Shown: piece after piece, positions 27,570 through 43,367 of the stretch
Layout of the letters: each line of letters begins with the position of its first letter
How positions within the stretch are numbered: the first letter of the stretch is position 1
NCBI GenBank assembly: GCA_050293885.1
Contig: JBNKNO010000024.1
Span: 1-45,933, forward strand
DNA from: Nitrogeniibacter sp050293885
Lineage (GTDB): Bacteria; Pseudomonadota; Gammaproteobacteria; Burkholderiales; Rhodocyclaceae
Reading direction: 5' to 3'
Length of the DNA stretch: 45,933 bases
Notes under the pieces: model-generated
Database searches by the model: none
Told to the model about the DNA's origin: nothing
What the model saw: the letters and a program-made list of their open reading frames with translations, nothing else
Program-made: the position numbers and the translations under genes

Positions 27570-28040
27570 TTAGAAACGGTAGTGCGAGAACGCCTTGTTT
27601 GCCTCGGCCATGCGATGCACTTCTTCACGCTTCTTCATGGCCGAGCCACGGCCCTCAGCCGCCTCGAGCAATTCGCCGGCCAACCGCTGCGCCATCGATT
27701 TTTCCGCGCGCTTGCGGGCTGCTTCGCGCAACCAGCGCATGGACAGCGCCATGCGACGGGACGGACGCACCTCGACCGGCACCTGATAGTTCGCACCACC
27801 CACCCGACGGCTCTTGACCTCGACCACAGGCTTCACATTCGCCAGCGCAGCCGAGAACACCTCCACCGGATCTTTGCCGGACTTGGAGGAAATGGCATCA
27901 AAGGCGCCATACACGATGCGCTCGGCAACAGCCTTCTTGCCAGCCTGCATGATGACATTGATGAACTTGGAGACGTCCTGGTTACCGAACTTCGGGTCCG
28001 GCAGGATCTCACGCTTGGGAACTTCACGACGACGCGGCAT
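27570..28040 (-). CDS. rpsG: 30S ribosomal protein S7
   Basis: S7 organises the 30S head and in E. coli autoregulates the str operon. The 156 residues start MPRRREVPKREILPDPKFGN and include VSKFINVIMQAGKKAVAERI, RRVGGANYQVPVEVRPSRRM and AEANKAFSHYRF. Normal length. It lies 34 bases after rpsL. Confidence 0.98.
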   Translation of the reverse strand: MPRRREVPKREILPDPKFGNQDVSKFINVIMQAGKKAVAERIVYGAFDAISSKSGKDPVEVFSAALANVKPVVEVKSRRVGGANYQVPVEVRPSRRMALSMRWLREAARKRAEKSMAQRLAGELLEAAEGRGSAMKKREEVHRMAEANKAFSHYRF

Positions 28041-28074
28041 AACTACCCCTTCAGATTCTTATATGAGCCAACAA

Positions 28075-28452
28075 TCAAGCTTTCTTCGGACGCTTGGCGC
28101 CGTACTTGGAACGCGACTGCTTGCGATCCTTCACGCCCTGCAGATCCAGAGAACCGCGAACGATGTGATAACGCACACCCGGCAAATCCTTCACACGACC
28201 ACCACGAATCAGAACGACCGAGTGCTCCTGGAGGTTGTGCCCCTCACCACCGATGTACGAAATGACTTCGAAACCATTGGTCAGGCGAACCTTGGCCACT
28301 TTACGAAGTGCAGAGTTCGGCTTTTTCGGCGTGGTGGTGTAGACGCGGGTGCATACGCCGCGCTTTTGCGGGCAGGCCTCCAGCGCAGGGACGTTGCTTT
28401 TCACAACGGCGGATTTCCGCGGTTTGCGGACGAGCTGATTAATTGTTGGCAT
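28075..28452 (-). CDS. rpsL: 30S ribosomal protein S12
   Basis: S12 governs decoding fidelity. The 125 residues start MPTINQLVRKPRKSAVVKSN and keep the sensitive-type lysines: Lys43/Lys44 in TPKKPNSALRK and Lys88 in GGRVKDLPGVRYH. There is therefore no sign of a streptomycin-resistance change. The ATG at 28,452 is standard. Only a weak ribosome site lies between it and a strong terminator that ends about 15 bases upstream. Confidence 0.98.
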   Translation of the reverse strand: MPTINQLVRKPRKSAVVKSNVPALEACPQKRGVCTRVYTTTPKKPNSALRKVAKVRLTNGFEVISYIGGEGHNLQEHSVVLIRGGRVKDLPGVRYHIVRGSLDLQGVKDRKQSRSKYGAKRPKKA

Positions 28453-28465
28453 AGCTTGAGAATTT

Positions 28466-28501
28466 CCCAAAAAACCGAGGCAGCCCCTTGGGCCGCCTCG
28501 G
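28466..28501 (-). terminator. Strong intrinsic terminator just upstream of rpsL (possible attenuator)
   Basis: On the minus strand CCGAGGC-G-GCCC pairs with GGGC-T-GCCTCGG (28,475-28,501), followed by TTTTTT (28,469-28,474). It lies downstream of the str promoter at 28,558-28,587 and directly before rpsL, so transcripts from that promoter must pass it. An overlapping alternative stem, CCGCC-CGA-GGCGG, uses part of the terminator's left arm. Confidence 0.8.
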
Positions 28502-28557
28502 GCGGTGTATTCCGGCTGGGACTGACTTCGATTGGCCAGTCCACAAAAAGAGGCCGG

Positions 28558-28583
28558 ATTTTAACGCTTGTTTCTAAAAAAGG

Positions 28584-28587
<4 letters not shown>
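28558..28587 (-). promoter_or_regulatory. Promoter of the str operon (rpsL-rpsG-fusA-tuf)
   Basis: On the minus strand TTGACC (28,582-28,587), an 18-base spacer and TAAAAT (28,558-28,563). The -35 box overlaps the rpoC stop codon. Transcription would begin near 28,551, giving a leader of about 100 bases with a GGACTG/CAGTCC hairpin followed by the terminator at 28,466-28,501. Confidence 0.65.
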
Positions 28588-32864
<4,277 letters not shown>

Positions 32865-32903
32865 GTATCACTCCATCCGATTGAGCTGATGAGCGCAATC
32901 GGC

Positions 32904-37037
<4,134 letters not shown>

Positions 37038-37130
37038 AGATGCTCCGGGTAGCGTTCAGACGTGGGAAGACAGGAGACAAAGAGCTTTGTTCAAAAGCAT
37101 CGCTCTCTTCTGGCTTCGAAAAGGACGAAA

Positions 37131-37159
37131 GGGCTGGCACCCTGAACAGGCGCCAGCCC
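37131..37159 (-). terminator. Attenuator hairpin between rplL and rpoB
   Basis: An 8-bp stem GGGCTGGC / GCCAGCCC with a 13-base interior/loop segment, followed on the minus strand by TTTCGTCCTTTTCG. Its place matches the partial terminator that in many bacteria lowers rpoBC transcription relative to L7/L12. Confidence 0.7.
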
Positions 37160-37176
37160 CGCGTTTCGGCAGGATC

Positions 37177-37557
37177 TTACTTGATCTCAGCGGTCGCGCC
37201 AGCGTCTTCCAGCTGTTTCTTGAGGCCTTCGGCTTCATCCTTGGCCACACCTTCCTTGATGGCCTTCGGTGCGCCGTCAACCATGTCCTTGGCTTCTTTC
37301 AGGCCAAGACCGGTTGCGGAACGAACCACCTTGATGACCTCGACCTTCTTGTCGCCGACCGCGGTCAGGACCACGTCGAACTCGGTCTGCTCGGCAGCAG
37401 CCGGGCCAGCGTCGCCACCAGCTGCGGGGGCAGCCACGGCCACGGCAGCAGCTGCGCTCACGCCGAACTTCTCTTCCATTTCCTTGATCAGCTCGGAGAG
37501 CTCCAGAACGGACATGGAAGCGATTGCTTCGAGGATGTCTTCTTTGCTAATTGCCAT
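37177..37557 (-). CDS. rplL: 50S ribosomal protein L7/L12
   Basis: The stalk protein that recruits translation GTPases. The 126 residues have the N-terminal dimer helix (MAISKEDILEAIASMSVLEL), an Ala/Gly/Pro hinge (AAAAVAVAAPAAGGDAGPAA) and the C-terminal domain (FDVVLTAVGDKKVEVIKVVR, GLGLKEAKDMVDGAPKAIKE). Slightly longer than E. coli because of the hinge. It lies 63 bases after rplJ. Confidence 0.98.
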   Translation of the reverse strand: MAISKEDILEAIASMSVLELSELIKEMEEKFGVSAAAAVAVAAPAAGGDAGPAAAEQTEFDVVLTAVGDKKVEVIKVVRSATGLGLKEAKDMVDGAPKAIKEGVAKDEAEGLKKQLEDAGATAEIK

Positions 37558-37620
37558 TTTTCAATACTCCTGATATCGAATCACACGCCTTCCGCAAGGA
37601 AAGGCTGAATCTTCAAAAAG

Positions 37621-38151
37621 TTATGCAGTCTCTTTCGAATCACGAACCGCTGCGAGCGCTCGCACGAACTTCGAGGGCACCTCGTTGAGCGTCTGAACAA
37701 ACTTGGCCACCGGCGCCTGCATCGTACCGAGCAGCTTGGCCAGCAGCTCTTCACGACTCGGCATCGACGCCAGTGCTTCCACCCCTGCCACGTCCATGAC
37801 GTAGTTGGGCATGGCACCAGCCTTGATGATCAGCTTGTTATTTTCTTTCGAGAAAGCCTTGAGCACCTTGGCAGGTGCCACCGGATCTGCGGAAATACCG
37901 TAGATCAGCGGACCGACCAAATGGTCGGCAAGACCTTCGAAAGGCGTGCCATCAACGGCACGACGCGCAAGGGTGTTCTTCAGTACGCGCAGGTAGACGC
38001 CCGCTTCACGCGCCTTCACACGCAACTCGGTTACATGACCCACTTCGAGACCACGGTACTCGGCGACAATGATTGCCTGCGCGTTCGCAACTTCTGCGGA
38101 CACTTCAGCAACTACCGCCTTCTTACCTTCAAGATTGAGACCCACGGTCAT
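37621..38151 (-). CDS. rplJ: 50S ribosomal protein L10
   Basis: L10 anchors the L7/L12 stalk and represses its own mRNA. The 176 residues include MTVGLNLEGKKAVVAEVSAE, YRGLEVGHVTELRVKAREAG and the C-terminal helix region APVAKFVQTLNEVPSKFVRA that binds L12 dimers. A 278-base leader lies upstream. Confidence 0.98.
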   Translation of the reverse strand: MTVGLNLEGKKAVVAEVSAEVANAQAIIVAEYRGLEVGHVTELRVKAREAGVYLRVLKNTLARRAVDGTPFEGLADHLVGPLIYGISADPVAPAKVLKAFSKENNKLIIKAGAMPNYVMDVAGVEALASMPSREELLAKLLGTMQAPVAKFVQTLNEVPSKFVRALAAVRDSKETA

Positions 38152-38429
38152 CTCCCACTGAATGGTTGCCCCGACCCAAAACAGCCAAGGTCGAGAAAAC
38201 TACGGCGACCGTCATACAGGAGATCAAGAGTACTCAGGCCATGGCCTGACAAGAATCCTGATTCGGGCAACGCCATCTACGCTGGGCCCGCTAGCGCAGT
38301 GCTATCGGATTTGAGGCCATTCCGTCACGACTAACCCGGAAAGCCCCCAGCGGTCTTTGATAACCTGCGACCCCGAAGGATCGCAGCCCAAAGTTCCGGA
38401 TCGCCACCAGGCGACCCGGAAATTCATCA
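38152..38429 (-). promoter_or_regulatory. rplJ leader, probable L10-binding regulatory RNA
   Basis: A long non-coding space between rplA and rplJ. On the minus strand it begins with two stable hairpins (GGGTCGCC/GGCGATCC next to the rplA stop; CTGCGACCC/GGATCGCAG at about 38,366-38,387). Then comes AAAGACCGCTGGGGGC and later CTACGCTGGG/AGATGGCGTTG, text resembling the L10-leader motif that L10-(L12)4 binds to repress translation. Position and length fit the known leader. I see no clear -35/-10 pair, so the transcript may come through from rplKA. Confidence 0.55.
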
Positions 38430-39128
38430 TCAAGCGTTCGCGACGCTTGACGGCTCCACGCGCACACCAGCACCCATGGTGCTGGAAACTGCCATGCGGC
38501 GCAGATACAAACCTTTCGACGAAACCGGCTTCGCCTTGTTGATCGCTTCGAGCAGCGCCTGGGCGTTGCTGCGCAGGGCTTCAACATCGAACGATGCCCG
38601 GCCGATCGTGGCGTGCACGATCCCGCCCTTGTCGGCGCGGTACTGAACCTGGCCGGCCTTGGCGTTCTTGACGGCCGTTTCCACATCCATGGTCACGGTG
38701 CCGACCTTCGGGTTCGGCATCAGCCCGCGCGGACCGAGGATCTGGCCCAGTGCGCCGACAACGCGCATCGCGTCCGGCGTGGCGATACACACGTCGAAAT
38801 CGATGTTGCCGCCCTTGACTTCAGCCGCCAGGTCGTCAAAACCGACCACGTCAGCACCGGCGGCCTTGGCCGCCTCAGCCTTGTCGCCTTGAGCGAACAC
38901 GGCAACGCGAACGCTCTTGCCGGTGCCGGCCGGCAGCACAACCGAGCCACGCACCACCTGGTCGGATTTACGCGGGTCGATACCCAGATTCACTGCCACA
39001 TCGACCGACTCATCGAACTTGGCCGTTGCCAGCTCTTTGATCAGCGCCAAGGCCTCGTCAATCGGATAGACACGGTTACGATCAATTTTTTCGCGGATCG
39101 CTGCAACGCGCTTGGACATTTTCGCCAT
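38430..39128 (-). CDS. rplA: 50S ribosomal protein L1
   Basis: L1 forms the mobile stalk at the E site; in E. coli it represses the rplKA mRNA. The 232 residues include MAKMSKRVAAIREKIDRNRV, AKFDESVDVAVNLGIDPRKS, QVVRGSVVLPAGTGKSVRVA and GQILGPRGLMPNPKVGTVTM. Normal length. It starts two bases after the rplK stop. Confidence 0.98.
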   Translation of the reverse strand: MAKMSKRVAAIREKIDRNRVYPIDEALALIKELATAKFDESVDVAVNLGIDPRKSDQVVRGSVVLPAGTGKSVRVAVFAQGDKAEAAKAAGADVVGFDDLAAEVKGGNIDFDVCIATPDAMRVVGALGQILGPRGLMPNPKVGTVTMDVETAVKNAKAGQVQYRADKGGIVHATIGRASFDVEALRSNAQALLEAINKAKPVSSKGLYLRRMAVSSTMGAGVRVEPSSVANA

Positions 39129-39130
39129 GA

Positions 39131-39562
39131 TCAGATCCCCTCAACCGTCACGCCCATACTGCGCGCAGAACCAGCAATGGTGCGAACAGCCGCCTCAAGA
39201 TCAGCCGCCGTCAGGTCAGGCTCTTTGGTCTTGGCGATTTCTTCGACTTGAGCGCGCGTGATGCTACCGACCTTGTCGGTATGCGGACGCGGCGACCCCT
39301 TGCCGATCTTGGCCGCCTTCTTGATCAGGACCGACGCCGGCGGCGTCTTCATGATGAAGGTGAAGCTCTTGTCGCTGAATGCGGTGATCACGACAGGAAT
39401 CGGAAGACCCGGCTCCAGGCTCTGCGTACGCGCGTTGAACGCCTTGCAGAATTCCATGATGTTGATGCCGCGCTGACCGAGCGCGGGGCCGACGGGCGGC
39501 GACGGGTTGGCTTGACCTGCAGGGATCTGCAGCTTCATGGTGCCAGCGACCTTCTTGGCCAT
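39131..39562 (-). CDS. rplK: 50S ribosomal protein L11, mosaic of two lineages
   Basis: L11 binds the GTPase-associated region of 23S rRNA. The frame is complete (143 residues, ATG 39,562, ribosome site AAGGAGA). The first part, MAKKVAGTMKLQIPAGQANP then SPPVGPALGQRGINIMEFCK, is of alphaproteobacterial (Rhodobacterales) type. From about residue 45 on (SLEPGLPIPVVITAFSDKSF, KIGKGSPRPHTDKVGSITRA, EEIAKTKEPDLTAADLEAAV) it is betaproteobacterial. The switch falls in codons 25-44 (39,431-39,490), the most conserved stretch. The rest of the cluster to its left is betaproteobacterial and everything to its right is alphaproteobacterial, so the gene as printed is probably an assembly product. Confidence 0.9.
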   Translation of the reverse strand: MAKKVAGTMKLQIPAGQANPSPPVGPALGQRGINIMEFCKAFNARTQSLEPGLPIPVVITAFSDKSFTFIMKTPPASVLIKKAAKIGKGSPRPHTDKVGSITRAQVEEIAKTKEPDLTAADLEAAVRTIAGSARSMGVTVEGI

Positions 39563-39846
39563 CTGGTTTCTCCTTATCAACAGCGAGCAACGCGATGCCC
39601 GCTTTTGGGTTGCCGTGGTCTGGTCTGAGCGCGCGCGCCCTCGCCTCCCACGCATGAAGATCAGGGGCCGAATCCCAATAGGTGGCCCTGAACGGGGCGG
39701 ACATACGCGCTTCGCCCCGCTTACGCAAGAGGATCGTGCAGCCCCGGGTGCTGAGATAATGCACTCAGGCGAAGGGGCTCGACACCTCGAAATAGTGCAA
39801 TCACCCCCAATCCGTGTTTCACTTGGGAGGCGAACAGGAGGCTGCT
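39563..39846. other. Divergent intergenic region between rplK and the YdeI-family gene
   Basis: 284 bases with no convincing gene. The rplK ribosome site (AAGGAGA) lies at its left end and the ribosome site of the plus-strand gene (AGGAGG) at its right end, so both promoters should be here. An inverted repeat CGGGGCG/CGCCCCG lies near 39,695-39,720. I could not place -35/-10 pairs with confidence. Confidence 0.4.
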
Positions 39847-40473
39847 ATGGCGATGATCACCGATATCGAAGATTTCTTTACCCGGGGCTGCGGGCGTTGC
39901 GCGCGGTTTGATACGCCGGATTGCTCGGCGCAGATCTGGAATGACGGGGTGAAGGCCCTGCGCCAGATCTGTCTGGATGCCGGGCTCACAGAACAGGTGA
40001 AATGGGCGCATCCTTGCTACATGCATGCTGGGCGCAATATCGCGCTGATTGGCGCGCTCCGGGGCGATTTCCGGCTGAACTTCTTCAATGCCGCGCTGAT
40101 GAAAGACCCGGAAGGCGTGATGGAACGGCAAGGGCCGAACACCAAGCACCCGGACAGCCTGCGCTTTACCGGTGCCGCAGAGGTGGCGGACATGGCGCAG
40201 GTGATCACCGCCTATATCGAAGAGGCAAAAGCCTATGCCGAAGCCGGGATCCTGCCCCCGAAAGACACCAGCGCACCGGACCTGCCCGATGAGCTGAGCG
40301 ACGCGCTGGACGGCGATGCCGAACTGGCCGAGGCCTTTCATGCGCTCACGCCCGGGCGACAGAAAAGCTATGTGATCAATCTGAACGGGGCGAAGAAGCC
40401 TGAAACCCGGCTGGCGCGGATCGAAAAGTTCCGGGATCAGATCATCGCCGGGAAAGGCGCGAATGAACGGTAG
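39847..40473 (+). CDS. YdeI/OmpD-associated family protein (DUF1801 type)
   Basis: A 208-residue soluble protein. The N-terminal half has the DUF1801/YdhG-like fold text (KALRQICLDAGLTEQVKWAH, PCYMHAGRNIALIGALRGDF, RLNFFNAALMKDPEG). The C-terminal part has the OmdA-like region (FHALTPGRQKSYVINLNGAK then KPETRLARIEKFRDQI). The biochemical role of this family is not established. The start at 39,847 has AGGAGG five bases upstream; an ATG two codons later is also possible. It is the only plus-strand gene in the alphaproteobacterial part and its codon use matches nusG and secE. Confidence 0.83.
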   Translation: MAMITDIEDFFTRGCGRCARFDTPDCSAQIWNDGVKALRQICLDAGLTEQVKWAHPCYMHAGRNIALIGALRGDFRLNFFNAALMKDPEGVMERQGPNTKHPDSLRFTGAAEVADMAQVITAYIEEAKAYAEAGILPPKDTSAPDLPDELSDALDGDAELAEAFHALTPGRQKSYVINLNGAKKPETRLARIEKFRDQIIAGKGANER

Positions 40474-40557
40474 GGCGAGGCGAGAGCACTGCACCTACTC
40501 TCGACGACCTGAGCCGGGCGAAATGGTAGCCGACCACGAGCCATTCCCCAAAAACAA

Positions 40558-40582
40558 ACGCGCCCGGCAAGGCCAGGCGCGC
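40558..40582 (-). terminator. Terminator downstream of nusG
   Basis: A 10-bp stem with one mismatch (CGCGCCTGGC / GCCGGGCGCG) and a 3-base loop, followed on the minus strand by TTTGTTTTTGGGG. It would end nusG transcripts before rplK. Confidence 0.8.
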
Positions 40583-40605
40583 AAAAAATCCGATATGGAC
40601 CAAGC

Positions 40606-41139
40606 TCAGCTTTGTTTGGAGACCTGGGTGAATTCCAGCTCCACCGGAGTGGCGCGGCCAAAGATCGACACCGACACTTTCAGGCGCTGGTTGTCTTCGT
40701 CCACGCCTTCCACCATGCCATCAAAGCCTTCGAACGGCCCGTCGGTCACGGCAACGGTTTCGCCAACTTCGAAGCTGATCAGGGTGCGCGGCGCTTCCAC
40801 GCCTTCTTCAACGCGGTTGAGGATCTGGTTCACCTCGGCATCGCGCATCGGCATCGGGCGGCCTTGCGGGCCAAGGAAGCCGGTCACCCGGTTGATGTTG
40901 TTCACCAGGTGATAGCCCTGATCCGACATCTCCATATGCACCAGCACATAGCCCGGCATGAAGCGGCGCTCGGTCGAGACCTTTTTGCCACGGCGCACTT
41001 CGATCACTTCTTCGGTCGGCACCAGCACTTCGTCGATCTCGTCTTCAAGACCAGCTTCGGCAACTGCGGTTCTGATCGCCTCGGCAATCTTCTTTTCGAA
41101 ATTCGAGAGCACGCTCACCGAATACCACCGTTTCGCCAT
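40606..41139 (-). CDS. nusG: Transcription termination/antitermination factor NusG
   Basis: NusG binds RNA polymerase and links it to Rho or to S10 and the ribosome. The 177 residues have the NGN domain (MAKRWYSVSVLSNFEKKIAE, RRFMPGYVLVHMEMSDQGYH, VTGFLGPQGRPMPMRDAEVN) and a C-terminal KOW domain (VAVTDGPFEGFDGMVEGVDE, LKVSVSIFGRATPVELEFTQ). The wording at the N-terminus is of Rhodobacterales type. A terminator separates it from secE upstream and another follows it. Confidence 0.97.
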   Translation of the reverse strand: MAKRWYSVSVLSNFEKKIAEAIRTAVAEAGLEDEIDEVLVPTEEVIEVRRGKKVSTERRFMPGYVLVHMEMSDQGYHLVNNINRVTGFLGPQGRPMPMRDAEVNQILNRVEEGVEAPRTLISFEVGETVAVTDGPFEGFDGMVEGVDEDNQRLKVSVSIFGRATPVELEFTQVSKQS

Positions 41140-41214
41140 TTGTGTCTGCCTCGTCTTACGACCGGCGGTATCCCACCGAAGTTACAGTCTTTGCGGGCCA
41201 TCCCGCCATTTGAA

Positions 41215-41253
41215 ACAAAAAACCGGCGTGTAGGTTGATTCCTGACACGCCCG
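41215..41253 (-). terminator. Terminator between secE and nusG
   Basis: On the minus strand CGGGCGTGT pairs with ACACGCCGG (one mismatch) around a 13-base loop (41,223-41,253), followed by TTTTTTGTTTC. This is a good intrinsic terminator between two genes usually co-transcribed, implying a separate nusG promoter or regulated read-through. Confidence 0.7.
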
Positions 41254-41326
41254 TTTGAGAAGTTCTGCCCGCTCTACCCCTGAACCCCGTGCGATTCAAG
41301 GGGGTTTGCCCAGGCCAGCCCCGCGA

Positions 41327-41518
41327 TCAGGCGCCCAGGATCAGGCCAAGCCCATAGCGGATCGCCATATCGACCAGCGAAAAGAACAAAGCGGTCAGCG
41401 CGGCCATGGTCACCACCATGCCCGTGGTCAGCAGCACCTCGCGGCGCCCGGGCCAAACGACCTTGGCGACTTCGGAGCGCACCTGCTGGATAAACTGAAA
41501 CGGATTCGTCTTTGCCAT
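41327..41518 (-). CDS. secE: SecE preprotein translocase subunit
   Basis: SecE stabilises SecY in the inner membrane. The 63-residue short form has the conserved amphipathic helix and hinge (NPFQFIQQVRSEVAKVVWPG, then RREVLLTTGMVVTMA) followed by one membrane segment (AALTALFFSLVDMAIRYGLG). This single-span form is usual in alphaproteobacteria. The ATG is at 41,518. Confidence 0.96.
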   Translation of the reverse strand: MAKTNPFQFIQQVRSEVAKVVWPGRREVLLTTGMVVTMAALTALFFSLVDMAIRYGLGLILGA

Positions 41519-41780
41519 ATTCCTGCCTTTCGCGGATTGGGTGGCAGATACGGGAAGTGAGCGCGAGTTTCAAGCCCGGTGGATAGTGCAACCACGCGGG
41601 CGTGAATTGCCGGTCGGAATATCCGACGCGCAGGGCCGGATCTCCATCAGAGCAGATGCGCATATCGGCCTGACCATAAGCATACGATCAGGCCCTCAGA
41701 ATGAGCTGAAACGAGATATCGTGGTCTAACAATCCCAAGTTCACGTTACGACCGACCCGAGATGCGGAGTCGGAGCCAGT
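41519..41780. other. Intergenic region upstream of secE
   Basis: 262 bases without a gene between the unknown membrane protein and secE. It has a 7-bp inverted repeat GGCCTGA/TCAGGCC at 41,667-41,694 with a 14-base loop and no T-tract. The secE promoter is presumably here but I cannot place it with confidence. Confidence 0.35.
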
Positions 41781-43028
41781 CTAAATGCCTCTGTCGCTGC
41801 GGACCTGCGCGGCCAGGCGATCAAACGGATCCTGTGCCTTTTTCGCCCGTGTCCGGGCAGCATGGTTGGAATGGCGATCTGCCTGCCCCGAACTCAGCGC
41901 CGGTTTGGAATGAACGACCCCTTCGGCTACCCGCGAGATCGCAGCCGAGGTCACTTGCTTGAGACCGCCAACGGCCTTGCCGAGGAGGATATAAAATCCC
42001 AGTAGCAGAAACACCGGAATAAAACCCAATCCACGCACGCCGAGCATCAGCGAGACCAGAACCACGGCGATGACGATCATGGCCTGCTTGTTCCGTAATA
42101 TTTGGGAAAGTGACACTACCGGATCCGCAGGCCGTGCATCGGAAACGGCTGCCGCCTGTTGTCTTTCTGCCTGACGCCGGGTGATCCGCTCCAAAGGCGT
42201 ATCGCCCTGAGGCAATGCGGCCCCAGAAGCCATGTGGGTCATGACCGACGGATGCGACAAAGCTGGCTGTGCCTGTGCTTGTTGTACCCGGGACGGTTTC
42301 AACGCCGCCCCGGCCATCAGCCCATCATCGTCTTGCCCGGCTTTGGTGATTTTCCTAGCACGATACTGACGGAAGATCAGTTTCAGCACCGCGAGCGCCA
42401 ACAAAAACATCACCACCTTGCGGCCAAAGCTCCGCATGCCCTCCACATTTCTCGGGGCGAGTCCAGCGGCGCGCCCGTTCAGAAACGGTTTGATCAGAAT
42501 GAAATTATCGGCGCGGGTCAGCCCCTGGTCCTCGAGCGCGTCATTCAGCAGCGACCCGAAATCGCCGGTGGTTGCAGGCAGACCGTTGAACGGGAAGGTC
42601 AATTGGTCGCTTGAAAAATCGTCGATAAGAAAAACCGCCTGTTCGACAAATTTGAGCCTCTCGCTCTCTGTCAGCAACACAGCCCCACGCGCCTTGGTGC
42701 TGGTTGCATCGTCGGTCTTGCCAAACAGAATGTAGAGGTACCGCTCGTCTTTGACCCGTCCGTTTTTTGACAGGGTGAGATGGCTGTTATAATCGAAGTT
42801 TACCCAGGCCTCGACATTGAGCTCCTGCGCCGGGTTCATATCTCTGGCGCGATCAAATACGGCAATATCGACCAGGTCAGGCGGGCCCGCTTCCAGCGCC
42901 TCGGCGCGCAGCTGGTTTTCCTCAAGTTCCGACTGATAGATGTATTCGGTCAGATACCACATCCCGCCAGCGAGCGGCAGATATCCCCACCAAGGCAAGG
43001 TCACGAGAAGAAAAAGCAATTGTCTCAT
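41781..43028 (-). CDS. Membrane protein of unknown function between tRNA-Trp and secE
   Basis: A 415-residue protein I do not recognise. The N-terminus is a hydrophobic segment (MRQLLFLLVTLPWWGYLPLA, 1-25). A mainly hydrophilic domain of about 180 residues follows, presumably periplasmic (VDIAVFDRARDMNPAQELNV, RYLYILFGKTDDATSTKARG). A second membrane segment (VVMFLLALAVLKLIF) ends in a basic stop (RQYRARK). A Gln/Ala-rich cytoplasmic linker, two close membrane segments (AMIVIAVVLVSLMLGVRGLG, FIPVFLLLGFYILLG) and a basic tail (NHAARTRAKKAQDPFDRLAA) complete it. The ATG at 43,028 with GGAG nine bases upstream is preferred over the frame's 14-codon extension. Base composition looks less GC-rich than its neighbours. 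Confidence 0.75.
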   Translation of the reverse strand: MRQLLFLLVTLPWWGYLPLAGGMWYLTEYIYQSELEENQLRAEALEAGPPDLVDIAVFDRARDMNPAQELNVEAWVNFDYNSHLTLSKNGRVKDERYLYILFGKTDDATSTKARGAVLLTESERLKFVEQAVFLIDDFSSDQLTFPFNGLPATTGDFGSLLNDALEDQGLTRADNFILIKPFLNGRAAGLAPRNVEGMRSFGRKVVMFLLALAVLKLIFRQYRARKITKAGQDDDGLMAGAALKPSRVQQAQAQPALSHPSVMTHMASGAALPQGDTPLERITRRQAERQQAAAVSDARPADPVVSLSQILRNKQAMIVIAVVLVSLMLGVRGLGFIPVFLLLGFYILLGKAVGGLKQVTSAAISRVAEGVVHSKPALSSGQADRHSNHAARTRAKKAQDPFDRLAAQVRSDRGI

Positions 43029-43143
43029 AATGCTGACTCCGAACGCAAAACACGGATAATGAGACAACATTCAACCGCCGATTGAGGCGGCGCTGTGGCA
43101 TGGTTAAGGGGATTTCCGGATTTTTCTCAGCAATCTGAGAAAA

Positions 43144-43219
43144 TGGCAGGGGCACCAGGGCTCGAACCCGGGACCTACGGTTTTGGAGACCGTCGCTCTA
43201 CCAACTGAGCTATACCCCT
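43144..43219 (-). tRNA. tRNA-Trp (anticodon CCA)
   Basis: A 76-base cloverleaf with encoded 3' CCA (43,144-43,146). The acceptor stem is AGGGGTA/TGCCCCT with one G-U pair, and the discriminator base is G. The anticodon stem ACGGT/ACCGT encloses the loop CTCCAAA with anticodon CCA. The T arm contains GGGTTCGAGCC. A tRNA-Trp between tuf and secE is a common bacterial arrangement; here extra genes are inserted on both sides. Confidence 0.97.
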
Positions 43220-43292
43220 GCAATCGGGGCAGGACGTACCCTATGCCCCGAGGGTTTTCAAGGCCATTTAAAACCCCGATCCAACAAAAGCG

Positions 43293-43320
43293 AACGGCGC
43301 CCCGAGATGGGACGCCGTTT
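43293..43320 (-). terminator. Terminator downstream of the FTR1 gene
   Basis: A stem AACGGCGTCCC / GGGGCGCCGTT (one mismatch) with a short loop. T-rich tails lie on both sides (GAGTTTTTT on plus, CGCTTTTGTTGG on minus). It probably ends the cupredoxin-FTR1 transcript before tRNA-Trp. Confidence 0.7.
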
Positions 43321-43367
43321 GAGTTTTTTCCCGAGGTGCAGCTTTGGACAGGCGCAACCGGATTGGC

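Noticed and set aside
41667..41694. GGCCTGA/TCAGGCC inverted repeat downstream of the unknown membrane protein as a terminator.
   Set aside because: 14-base loop and no T-rich tail on either strand; function not supported.
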